From: an uncultured Acidimicrobiia bacterium | GTDB taxonomy: Bacteria; Actinomycetota; Acidimicrobiia; Acidimicrobiales; CAIXPF01 | Assembly (NCBI GenBank): GCA_903921205.1 | Contig: CAIXPF010000186.1 | Coordinates: forward strand, 1 to 44,014 | Direction: 5' to 3' | Length of the DNA stretch: 44,014 nt | In this document: one piece after another, positions 31,987-38,983 of the stretch | How the letters are laid out: each line of letters begins with the position of its first letter | Position numbering within the stretch: the stretch's first letter is position 1 | Program-made: the position numbers and the translations under genes | Notes under the pieces: generated by a model | Seen by the model: only the letters and a program-made list of their open reading frames with translations | Databases searched by the model: none | What the model was told of the DNA's origin: nothing

Positions 31987-32964
31987 TCAGCGGCGGTACC
32001 GACGAAGGATGCGGCCTGCGGCCCGCCGTCCGATACCGGTGTCGAGCGGCGGATCGGCCCGCACCAGAACGGCGTCGTTGCCGAGGCGCACCAGCAGGCG
32101 CTCGAGCCACGCCGGGGCGCTGACCGCCAGGGTCACCCGCATCCGGCCACCCTCGAGGGGTTCGACCAGCTCGCAGGGGTAATGGTCCACCAGCCAGACC
32201 GCCGCCGGCTCGAGCTCGAGCACGACCCGGGGGTCCTCGGCACTGGGGTGGTACACCCCTTCGTCGCCCGGAGGGCTCGGTCGGTTCGCCGGTGGGGCGA
32301 ACGTCTCGTCGGTGAGCGTCGCGGACTCGATGCGGTCGAGGCGGAACAATCGGTCGCCGTGCGCCAGATGACAGGTCGCGTCGAGGTACCACTGGCCGCC
32401 GTCGGCGTAGACCCGATGGGGGTCGACCAGGCGTCGGGTCTGGGTGTCGCGGCCGTAGCTGTAGTAGCTCAACTCGACCCGGCGGCGCTCGGCGGCGGCG
32501 CCACGCAGCAGCTCCAGCAGATCGGGACGGGCTTCACCGAGGCGGACCTCGAGCGCCGACTCGGCATCGATGCCCAGCACCGCCGCCACCTTGGCCAGGC
32601 CACGGGCCAGCGGGCTGTCGGGGTCGGCCTGACCCCACGGGGCCATCGACGACCCGGCCGCCACCAGCGCCAACGCCTGATCCGGGGTGAGCCGCAACGG
32701 ACGGGCGAAGTAGTCGGCGAGCCGGATGAACACCCGGTCGTCCTCGATGATCACGTCGATCAGCTCGTCGGGGGTGAACGGGTAGAGCCCGACCATGAAC
32801 ACCACGTCGAGGTCGGCGAGCAACTGGGCCCGGGTCAGGGCGAAGCGGGCGCAGATCTCCTCGATGGTCGGACCCTCACGGGCGGCAATCCACGGCACGA
32901 CCGACAGCAGCCGGCGAACCCGGTCCCCAGCAGTGACGCGCCCACGGCGGTTCGGGTCGTTCAT
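31987..32964 (-). CDS. pafC: WYL-domain transcriptional regulator PafC
   Basis: 325 aa: N-terminal winged-helix-like domain (PTIEEICARFALTRAQLLAD), then a WYL domain with DPHRVYADGGQWYLDA and FRLDRIESATL, and a C-terminal extension module. In mycobacteria PafB and PafC form a heterodimer that activates the RecA/LexA-independent DNA-damage response; they are named for the pafA operon but are not needed for pupylation. The start overlaps the pafB stop by 4 bp. This pair plus the SOS box at 10677 indicates two damage-response circuits in one genome. Confidence 0.92.
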   Translation of the reverse strand: MNDPNRRGRVTAGDRVRRLLSVVPWIAAREGPTIEEICARFALTRAQLLADLDVVFMVGLYPFTPDELIDVIIEDDRVFIRLADYFARPLRLTPDQALALVAAGSSMAPWGQADPDSPLARGLAKVAAVLGIDAESALEVRLGEARPDLLELLRGAAAERRRVELSYYSYGRDTQTRRLVDPHRVYADGGQWYLDATCHLAHGDRLFRLDRIESATLTDETFAPPANRPSPPGDEGVYHPSAEDPRVVLELEPAAVWLVDHYPCELVEPLEGGRMRVTLAVSAPAWLERLLVRLGNDAVLVRADPPLDTGIGRRAAGRILRRYRR

Positions 32965-33917
32965 GAACGCTCCAGGGCCTCGAGCCAGCGCACCACATCG
33001 TCGCGCAGCGCCGGAGGCCCGAGCACCTCGGCATGGTCGAGGAAGGTCAGCACCAGGCCCCGGAAAGCCTCGACGTTGCGGACCTCGACCCGGAACAGGG
33101 TCCGGCCCTCGTCGTCGGTACCCACCACCGACTCCTCGCCGAGGTGACGCCGGGCCGACAGGGCCTGATCGGCGTCGACCGCCACCTCCGCCCAGACCGG
33201 CTCGACCGAACCGAGCTGCCAGGACCGCAGCACCACCCCCGGGTGTGGCTGCGCCGGGGCGACGAAGGTCTCTGCGACGAGCACGGCCACGTCACCCTCG
33301 ATGCGTTCGACCCGGAACGAACGGGCCTCGCCGCGCTGACGATCGTGGCCGGAGAGGTACCAGCGGCCTCGTTGGTAGTCGAGCCGGTGCGGTTCGATCG
33401 TCCGGTTGGTGCCGTTGTAGCCGAACGTGACCGGATGACGGTCCACCAGCGCCCCGAACAACCGCATCAGCCGTTCGTCGACAGGCACCCGGGCCAGCGG
33501 TTCGTCACCGGCCGCCTCGATGACCCGGGCCTCCTCCTCGATCGCACCGAATCGCTCCCCGGCGAGGGTCTGCAGTGCCTCCGCCGAGGAGACCCCCTCG
33601 AGCCGGACCGCATGGGCGGCGAAGTGCAGGGCCGCGAGCTCGTCGGCCTCGAGGCCGGGGTCGCGCAGGGCGTAGTCCTCCGGGGGAATGCGATAGCCCT
33701 CGGTCCAGCGGCCCTCGAACTCCACCTCCATCAGCTTGAGCGGGATGCCCATCTGACGAAGGTCGTCCTTGTCGCGCTCGAAGGTCCGGCGGAAGCTGCC
33801 GAGATCCTCCGGATAGCCCGGTACCCGGCGCCGGATCTCGCTTGCGGTCAGCGGGCGCTCGGCGGCCAGCAGCGCGGCGGAGAGGTTCAGCAACCGTTCG
33901 ACCTTGGCGGCGCTCAC
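32961..33917 (-). CDS. pafB: WYL-domain transcriptional regulator PafB
   Basis: 318 aa, the partner of PafC. N-terminal HTH (ERLLNLSAALLAAERPLTAS, then EIRRRV), FRRTFERDKDDLRQMGIPL as in PafB proteins, and the WYL domain with HRLDYQRGRWYLSGHD and FRVERIEGDV. The GTG start is supported by GAGGG 7 nt upstream; that site is part of a 14-bp repeat that also holds the pafA stop. It follows pafA with 24 bp between. Confidence 0.93.
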   Translation of the reverse strand: MSAAKVERLLNLSAALLAAERPLTASEIRRRVPGYPEDLGSFRRTFERDKDDLRQMGIPLKLMEVEFEGRWTEGYRIPPEDYALRDPGLEADELAALHFAAHAVRLEGVSSAEALQTLAGERFGAIEEEARVIEAAGDEPLARVPVDERLMRLFGALVDRHPVTFGYNGTNRTIEPHRLDYQRGRWYLSGHDRQRGEARSFRVERIEGDVAVLVAETFVAPAQPHPGVVLRSWQLGSVEPVWAEVAVDADQALSARRHLGEESVVGTDDEGRTLFRVEVRNVEAFRGLVLTFLDHAEVLGPPALRDDVVRWLEALERS

Positions 33918-33919
33918 GA

Positions 33920-33947
33920 CGATGCCCTCACAACGATGCCCTCACAA
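33920..33947. repeat. 14-bp tandem repeat across pafA stop codon
   Basis: Two perfect abutting copies of CGATGCCCTCACAA (33920-33933 and 33934-33947). In mRNA sense each unit reads TTGTGAGGGCATCG, so each carries a TGA and a GAGGG. The upstream copy supplies the pafA stop (33942-33944); the downstream copy supplies the pafB ribosome-binding site. Confidence 0.85.
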
Positions 33948-35300
33948 CGACGCAATGAGCTTGTCGACCCGCTCGTCCTCGTAGCGGAACGGGTCCTTGC
34001 ACAGCACGGTGCGCTGCGCCTGGTCGTTGAGCTTCAGGTGCACCCAGTCCACGGTGTAGTCCCGCTTGCGTTCCTTCGCCTTGCGGATGAAATCGCCACG
34101 CAGCTTGGCCCGGGTGGTCTGCGGCGGCAGGTCGGTGGCGGTGTTGATGTCCTCGTCGGTGCAGATCCGCTCCACCAGGCCACGGTCCTGCATCTTGTAG
34201 AACAGGCCCCGGTCGGTGTTCACGTCGTGGTACTGCAGGTCGAGCAGGGCCACCTTCGGGTCGGTCAGCGCCAGGCCGTTGCGCTCGCGGTAGGCCTCGA
34301 TCAGCTTGTGCTTGATGACCCAGTCGCATTCCCGGTCGAGGGTCAGCGGATCGGTCTCCAGCGCGGTCATGCAGTGCTCCCACATGCCGAGGGCCTTCAT
34401 CTCGAGCTCGTCGAAGCCCTTGGTGTCGGCATAGCGCAACGCCCGCTGCAGGTACTCGGCCTGGATGTCCAGAGCGCTGACCTCCCGGCCGTTGGCCAGC
34501 CGCACGGTGCGCCGGCAGGTCATGTCGTGGCTGATCTCACGGATGGCCCGGATCGGGTTCTCCAGCGTCATGTCCCGCAGCACCACCGAAGGATCCTCGA
34601 GCATGCGCAACAGGATCGAACACACCCCGACCTTCAGGAACGTGGCGTACTCGCTCATGTTGGAGTCGCCGACGATGACGTGCAGCCGCCGGTAGCGCTC
34701 GGCATCGGCATGGGGCTCGTCGCGGGTGTTGATGATCGGGCGGCTACGGGTGGTGGCCGAGGACACTCCCTCCCAGATGTGCTCCGCACGCTGGGACACG
34801 CAGTAGATCGCACCCCGCGCCGTCTGCAGCACCTTGCCTGCGCCGGCGTAGATCTGGCGTGACACCAGGAACGGGATCAGGACCTCGGCGTAGTAGCTGA
34901 AATCGTCAGCGCGGGACGTGAGGTAGTTCTCGTGGCAGCCGTAGCTGTTGCCGGCGGAGTCGGTGTTGTTCTTGAACAGGTAGATGACCCCACGGATGCC
35001 CTCTTCCTTCAGCCGCTGCTCGGCCGATTCGAGCAGCTGCTCGAGGATCCGCTCCCCCGCCTTGTCGTGCACGACGATGTCGTAGAGCGAGTCGCACTCC
35101 GGCGTGGCGTACTCCGGGTGGGACCCGACGTCGAGGTACAGCCGTGCCCCGTTCGCCAGGAACACGTTCGAACTGCGCCCCCACGACACCACCCGGCGGA
35201 ACAGGTACCGGGCGACCTCGTCGGGGCTGAGCCGCCGCTGGCCACGCAGCGTGCAGGTGACGCCGTACTCGTTCTCGATGCCGAAGATGCGCCGCTCCAT
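33942..35300 (-). CDS. pafA: Pup-protein ligase PafA
   Basis: 452 aa, identical in length to the mycobacterial enzyme. PafA uses ATP to form an isopeptide bond between the C-terminal Glu of deamidated Pup and substrate lysines. The glutamine-synthetase-like nucleotide site begins with [12 protein letters not shown]; the catalytic base is Asp57 in [36 protein letters not shown] and [20 protein letters not shown] are strongly conserved. The C-terminal small domain that binds Pup is intact ([18 protein letters not shown]). The ATG at 35300 is preceded at 6 nt by a -10 element, and the frame upstream of it shows no similarity. Confidence 0.97.
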   Translation of the reverse strand: MERRIFGIENEYGVTCTLRGQRRLSPDEVARYLFRRVVSWGRSSNVFLANGARLYLDVGSHPEYATPECDSLYDIVVHDKAGERILEQLLESAEQRLKEEGIRGVIYLFKNNTDSAGNSYGCHENYLTSRADDFSYYAEVLIPFLVSRQIYAGAGKVLQTARGAIYCVSQRAEHIWEGVSSATTRSRPIINTRDEPHADAERYRRLHVIVGDSNMSEYATFLKVGVCSILLRMLEDPSVVLRDMTLENPIRAIREISHDMTCRRTVRLANGREVSALDIQAEYLQRALRYADTKGFDELEMKALGMWEHCMTALETDPLTLDRECDWVIKHKLIEAYRERNGLALTDPKVALLDLQYHDVNTDRGLFYKMQDRGLVERICTDEDINTATDLPPQTTRAKLRGDFIRKAKERKRDYTVDWVHLKLNDQAQRTVLCKDPFRYEDERVDKLIASL

Positions 35301-35306
35301 GGCTGC

Positions 35307-35312
35307 ACGGTA
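35307..35312 (-). promoter_or_regulatory. Putative -10 element (TACCGT) of pafA
   Basis: TANNNT hexamer ending 6 nt before the pafA ATG, no ribosome-binding site between. It predicts a leaderless pafA-pafB-pafC transcript separate from the proteasome genes. Confidence 0.45.
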
Positions 35313-35365
35313 GCCCGCCCCGCACGGCCAGGAGCGGTTGTAAAGGTTCGGGCGATGCCCCCGGC

Positions 35366-36076
35366 TCAGACCTCGTTGGCCGCCGGTGGTGGCGTGGCAC
35401 CGGCGAGCACCGCGTCCACCTCGTCGTCGGTGTAGCGCCGGAAGCACCGGCGCACGCCGTCACGCTCGAGCACGGCCACCTCGAGGTCGTCGCCGGTGAG
35501 CGTCCGGTCAGGCCCGGCCAGCGCACTGGTGGCGAGCCGCAGGGCCTCGGCCACCGTCAGCTCGTCGGTCCAGCCGGCCTCGATGCGCTCCGCCACCGAA
35601 TCGGCGTCACCGCCGAGGGCGACATAGCGCCGCTCGTCGACGACCGTACCGTCGTAGAGCAGGTGGTAGAGCTGGTCGTCGGCTCGGGCCGCCGCCACCT
35701 CGGCCACCAGGATCTCCACCTCGAGCGGCTTCATCTCGTGGGTGAAGATCTGGCCGAGCATCTGGGCGTAGGCATTGGCCAGGCTGCGCGCCTCGACATC
35801 CTCGCGGGAATAGCTGAACCCCTTGAGATCTGCGTGGCGCACGCCGGCGATGCGCAACTGGTCGAACTCGTTGAACCGGCCGACCCCGGCGAAACCGATG
35901 CGGTCGTAGATCTCGGCGACCTTGTGCAACGTGTTCGAGGGGTTCTCGGCACAGATCAGGATGCCCTCCTCACAGACGAGGGCGGCGAGCGAACGGCCGC
36001 GGGCGATGCCCTTGCGGGCGTAGTCCGCCTTGTCCTTCATCAGCTGCTCGGGAGCGACGTAGAACGGCATGCTCAT
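35366..36076 (-). CDS. prcA: 20S proteasome alpha subunit
   Basis: 236 aa. The N-terminal gate segment ([20 protein letters not shown]) and RKGIARGRS are diagnostic of actinobacterial PrcA, as are [15 protein letters not shown] and [20 protein letters not shown]. Alpha subunits form the outer heptameric rings that gate the chamber and dock the ATPase or Bpa. The C-terminus is shorter than in M. tuberculosis. The ATG at 36076 follows a GGAGGT site that is enclosed in a hairpin. prcB lies upstream with 85 bp between. Confidence 0.96.
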   Translation of the reverse strand: MSMPFYVAPEQLMKDKADYARKGIARGRSLAALVCEEGILICAENPSNTLHKVAEIYDRIGFAGVGRFNEFDQLRIAGVRHADLKGFSYSREDVEARSLANAYAQMLGQIFTHEMKPLEVEILVAEVAAARADDQLYHLLYDGTVVDERRYVALGGDADSVAERIEAGWTDELTVAEALRLATSALAGPDRTLTGDDLEVAVLERDGVRRCFRRYTDDEVDAVLAGATPPPAANEV

Positions 36077-36077
36077 G

Positions 36078-36091
36078 ACCGGACCTCCGGT
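36078..36091 (-). promoter_or_regulatory. Hairpin enclosing prcA ribosome-binding site
   Basis: In mRNA sense ACCGG-AGGT-CCGGT: a 5-bp GC-rich stem with the core of the Shine-Dalgarno sequence GGAGGT in the loop, ending 1 nt before the prcA start codon. Confidence 0.6.
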
Positions 36092-36118
36092 GACAGGAAG
36101 GACAGGACCGACAGGGCG
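36092..36118. repeat. Three imperfect 9-bp repeats upstream of prcA
   Basis: GACAGGAAG, GACAGGACC and GACAGGGCG follow one another without gap in the prcB-prcA spacer, sharing GACAGG. In mRNA sense each unit ends in CCTGTC. Confidence 0.65.
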
Positions 36119-36161
36119 GCCGGACCCGGAACAGCGGCGGGGGTGGCGATGGCGATGGCGC

Positions 36162-36968
36162 TCACGAGGTCACCGTCGCCGACCCGCCGGACTCGGTCGA
36201 CATGCGGCCGATCAGCGAGGCGAACCGGGCCGAGATCGACTCGTTGCTCTGGCGATCGAACCCTGCTGCGCTGATGGTGGCCACGATCGGGTAGATCCCC
36301 CGGATCGGGTCGGGTCCGCCGGTGGCGGAGTCCTCGTCGGCAGCCTGGAACAGGGCCGAGAGCACGAGGTCGATGGCGTCGTCGGCGCTGAGATCGGGCC
36401 GGTAGCCCATCTTCACCACCGTCGCCGCGAACAACGACCCCGAGCCGGTCGCGGCGTAGTTGGTCTCCTCGTAGCGACCACCGGTGACGTCGTACTGGAA
36501 GAGCCGGCCGAGGCCACGACGCAGGTCGTACCCGGCGAACAGCGGGACCACCACCAGACCCTGCATGGCCATGGGGAGGTTGCCGCGGATCATCACCGAG
36601 AGCTGGTTGGCCTTGCCCTCGAGCGACAGGGCCTGGCCCTCGACCTTCTCGTAGTGCTCGAGCTGCAACTGGAACAGCCGGACCATCTCCATGGCCGGCC
36701 CGGCAGCACCGGCGATGGCCACCCCGGAATGCCGGTCGGCGGGGTAGACCTTTTCCATGTCGCGGTGGCTGATGAGGTTGCCCGACGTGGCCCGGCGGTC
36801 GCCGGCCATCACCACACCCTCGGCGTAGCGCACCGCGACCACCGTGGTGCCGTGGGTGATGTCGAGTCCGTGGCCACCGGCCACCGGCGACGGCACCGGC
36901 GGCTGCACCCCGGCCCGCGCCATCAACGCCGCAAAGCTCGGCCCCGGATCGTCCTCTGCTCTGAACAT
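36162..36968 (-). CDS. prcB: 20S proteasome beta subunit (precursor)
   Basis: 268-aa precursor. Autocleavage in DITHG-TTVVAV exposes the catalytic Thr41 and leaves a mature chain of 228 aa. AVRYAEGVVMAGDRRATSGN (with the catalytic Asp and Lys environment), GAAGPAMEMVRLFQLQLEHY and the GSGSLFA motif are typical. Beta subunits line the proteolytic chamber. The propeptide is 40 residues, shorter than the 57 of M. tuberculosis. The ATG at 36968 is preferred; a GTG three codons upstream and a longer frame to 37058 exist. pup lies 146 bp upstream with a strong hairpin between. Confidence 0.96.
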   Translation of the reverse strand: MFRAEDDPGPSFAALMARAGVQPPVPSPVAGGHGLDITHGTTVVAVRYAEGVVMAGDRRATSGNLISHRDMEKVYPADRHSGVAIAGAAGPAMEMVRLFQLQLEHYEKVEGQALSLEGKANQLSVMIRGNLPMAMQGLVVVPLFAGYDLRRGLGRLFQYDVTGGRYEETNYAATGSGSLFAATVVKMGYRPDLSADDAIDLVLSALFQAADEDSATGGPDPIRGIYPIVATISAAGFDRQSNESISARFASLIGRMSTESGGSATVTS

Positions 36969-37009
36969 GGGAAGCACGGGCGGCAGGCTACCGGTTCCGC
37001 CCTCGTTGT

Positions 37010-37028
37010 CCCACCGCGTGGCGGTGGG
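37010..37028 (-). terminator. Strong hairpin between pup and prcB
   Basis: CCCACCGC-GTG-GCGGTGGG, a perfect 8-bp GC-rich stem with a 3-nt loop, 86 nt after the pup stop and 41 nt before the prcB start. No U-tract. It could terminate part of the transcripts or protect the pup mRNA end, giving more Pup than proteasome. Confidence 0.5.
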
Positions 37029-37091
37029 CCACGACGAACCGGCTGTGCGACGGGCCACGGCGACGGGCGACCACCTGCGCCCCGCCTCAGG

Positions 37092-37120
37092 GTGCTACTG
37101 CCCGGCTCCCCGTGCTACTG
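37092..37120. repeat. 9-bp direct repeat over pup stop codon
   Basis: GTGCTACTG occurs at 37092-37100 and 37112-37120, period 20 bp. In mRNA sense it is CAGTAGCAC; the second position contains the last codon and stop of pup. Confidence 0.6.
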
Positions 37121-37309
37121 ACCGCCTTTTTGGATGTAGCTCTTCACGAAGTCCTCGGCGTTGGTCTCGAGCACGTCGTCGATCTCGTCGAGCAGGTCGT
37201 CGAGATCGGCCTTGAGCTTCTCCCCCGCCTCGGACTTGGCGGGCGTGTCGACGAGGGCTTCTTCAGACCGCTGGGGTGCGGGCCGCTGCTTCTGAGTCCG
37301 TTCCGGCAT
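37115..37309 (-). CDS. pup: Prokaryotic ubiquitin-like protein Pup
   Basis: 64 aa, ending in GGQ as required for the Dop-dependent route: Dop deamidates the terminal Gln to Glu before PafA can conjugate it. The Mpa-binding coiled region spans about 21-51 (KLKADLDDLLDEIDDVLETN), and the conserved NAEDFVKSYIQKGGQ forms the C-terminus. The N-terminus is disordered and basic. A ribosome-binding site AGGTAGGGAG precedes the ATG. pup lies between dop and prcB, the usual order, with a repeat-containing 58-nt spacer after dop. Confidence 0.98.
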   Translation of the reverse strand: MPERTQKQRPAPQRSEEALVDTPAKSEAGEKLKADLDDLLDEIDDVLETNAEDFVKSYIQKGGQ

Positions 37310-37320
37310 TGCGAGTCTCC

Positions 37321-37380
37321 CTACCTGTCATGAACTGAGCTGACCTGTCATGAACCGAGCCGACCTGTCATGAACCGAGC
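37321..37380. repeat. Three 20-bp tandem repeats at the dop-pup junction
   Basis: Abutting 20-bp units at 37361-37380, 37341-37360 and 37321-37340. In mRNA sense the first is GCTCGGTTCATGACAGGTCG, the second differs at one base, the third at three. The first copy holds the last codons and TGA of dop; the third merges into the pup ribosome-binding site. Confidence 0.9.
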
Positions 37381-38882
37381 CGGCGGAGCAGCTCGGACGA
37401 TGTCTCGCACTCTGCGAGCAGACTACCCACATGGGCCTTCGTGCCACGCGTCGGTTCCATCATCGGGACCCGGCGCAGCGGATCGTCGCCGATGTCGAAG
37501 ACCATCGAATCCCAGTTGGCGGCCACGATGTCGTCGGACCACTTCTGCAGACACTTCCCGCGGAAGTACGCCCGAGTGTCCTCCGGCGGCTCGCTCATCG
37601 CCACCGCGGCGTCGGCATCGTCGACGAGGGTCTCCACCCCGAGCCGGCTGAACAGCGACTTGGCCGGGCGCATGTCGTGGTACTGCAGGTCCATGGCGGC
37701 CATCCGCGCATCGTTCCAGCGCAGATCGTGGCGTTCGCGGTACCCGTTGATCAGCCGGTACTTCGCCACCCAGTCGAGCTGGTCGGCGAGCTGCATCGGA
37801 TCGGACTCCAGCGCCGTGAGCACGTGTTCCCAGCGGCGCAGCACCTCGCCGCCGACCTCCTCGCCGCCGATGCAGTCGAGGCCCCGGGACTCGGCGTAGC
37901 GCTGGGCGCTGCGGAAGTACTCCCACTGCATGTCCAGCGCCGTGATGCTGCCGCCCCCGTCGAGCTCGAGCGGCCGGCGCAGGCTCAGGTCGTAGGACAC
38001 CTGACGCATCGCCAGGACCGGGTCCTTGAGCACGAACGTGCGGTCGAGGCAGTCGTCCTCGACCAGGCACAGCACCAGCGCCGTCGGGCCGATCTTGAGG
38101 AAGGTCGACACCTGCGACAGGTTGGCATCACCCACGATCACATGGAGGCGGCGGTACTTCTTGGCATCGGCGTGCGGTTCATCCCGCGTGTTGACGATGG
38201 GCCGCTTCAGGGTGGTCTCGAGACCGACCTGCTCCTCGAAGAAGTCGGCCCGCTGGGTGATCTGGAAAGGCACCTGCTCGGAGGAGATGCCCACCGCCTC
38301 CGAGCCGACCTTGCCAGCCCCCGTGTAGATCTGCCGGGTCACGAAGTGGGGCATGATCTGGGCCACGACCCGCGAGAACGGCGTGGTGCGGTCCATGAGG
38401 TAGTTCTCGTGGGTGCCGTAGCTGTTGCCCTTGCGGTCGGAGTTGTTCTTGTAGACGACGATCTCCTCGCCCTCCGGCAACGCCGCGTTGGCCTGCCGCA
38501 TCGACTCGACGAGGATCATCTCCGCCGCACGGTCGTAGAGCACCACGGTCAGCGGGTCGGCGCACTCCGGGGTCGACAGCTCCGGATGGGCGTGGTCGAC
38601 GTAGTAGCGGGCCCCGTTGGTCAGCACCGCATTCACCAGATGGATCTCCACCTCGGGGGCCATGGCGGTGAACAAGTTGAGGCCACGGGCATCGTTGGCG
38701 GGGGTCTCGTCGACGAAGTCCCAGCCGACCCGCGGAATGGGCGACGCCGTACCGGACCGATCGAGCGAGTTGATGTAGGCGTTGATCAGCACCGAGGACG
38801 CGGCGATGGGGTTCGAGTCACCGGCTCGGCGATGGAAGATGCCGAACTCGGTCTCCATGCCGAGGATCTTGCGCAGGGCCAT
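37368..38882 (-). CDS. dop: Pup deamidase/depupylase Dop
   Basis: 504 aa, close to the 505 of M. tuberculosis. Dop is a PafA paralogue that deamidates Pup-GGQ and removes Pup from substrates. The N-terminus MALRKILGMETEFGIFHRR, the Dop-loop region around residues 44-70 (absent from PafA), the catalytic Asp96 in ARYYVDHAHPELSTPE, and YKNNSDRKGNSYGTHENYLM identify it. [20 protein letters not shown] is shared with PafA. The ATG at 38882 is where similarity starts; the open frame runs on to 39260 without support. The ribosome-binding site is GGGACGGGA. First gene of the dop-pup-prcB-prcA cluster. Confidence 0.97.
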   Translation of the reverse strand: MALRKILGMETEFGIFHRRAGDSNPIAASSVLINAYINSLDRSGTASPIPRVGWDFVDETPANDARGLNLFTAMAPEVEIHLVNAVLTNGARYYVDHAHPELSTPECADPLTVVLYDRAAEMILVESMRQANAALPEGEEIVVYKNNSDRKGNSYGTHENYLMDRTTPFSRVVAQIMPHFVTRQIYTGAGKVGSEAVGISSEQVPFQITQRADFFEEQVGLETTLKRPIVNTRDEPHADAKKYRRLHVIVGDANLSQVSTFLKIGPTALVLCLVEDDCLDRTFVLKDPVLAMRQVSYDLSLRRPLELDGGGSITALDMQWEYFRSAQRYAESRGLDCIGGEEVGGEVLRRWEHVLTALESDPMQLADQLDWVAKYRLINGYRERHDLRWNDARMAAMDLQYHDMRPAKSLFSRLGVETLVDDADAAVAMSEPPEDTRAYFRGKCLQKWSDDIVAANWDSMVFDIGDDPLRRVPMMEPTRGTKAHVGSLLAECETSSELLRRLGS

Positions 38883-38919
38883 TGGGCGTTCCCGTCCCGT
38901 CTCGTGGTCGTCGGCGGTC

Positions 38920-38925
38920 ACCCTA
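38920..38925 (-). promoter_or_regulatory. Putative -10 element (TAGGGT) of dop operon
   Basis: TANNNT hexamer 37 nt before the dop ATG, giving a leader of about 30 nt that contains a GGGACGGGA ribosome-binding region. No clear -35. Confidence 0.35.
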
Positions 38926-38983
38926 ATGGGCGCCGCCGGGCTGCGAGCACCCGCCGTCACCCTCGCCGCGGCCCCGGTGGACG

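Noticed and set aside
37321-37380. CRISPR-like repeat
   Set aside because: The three 20-bp units abut without spacers and include a coding sequence end.
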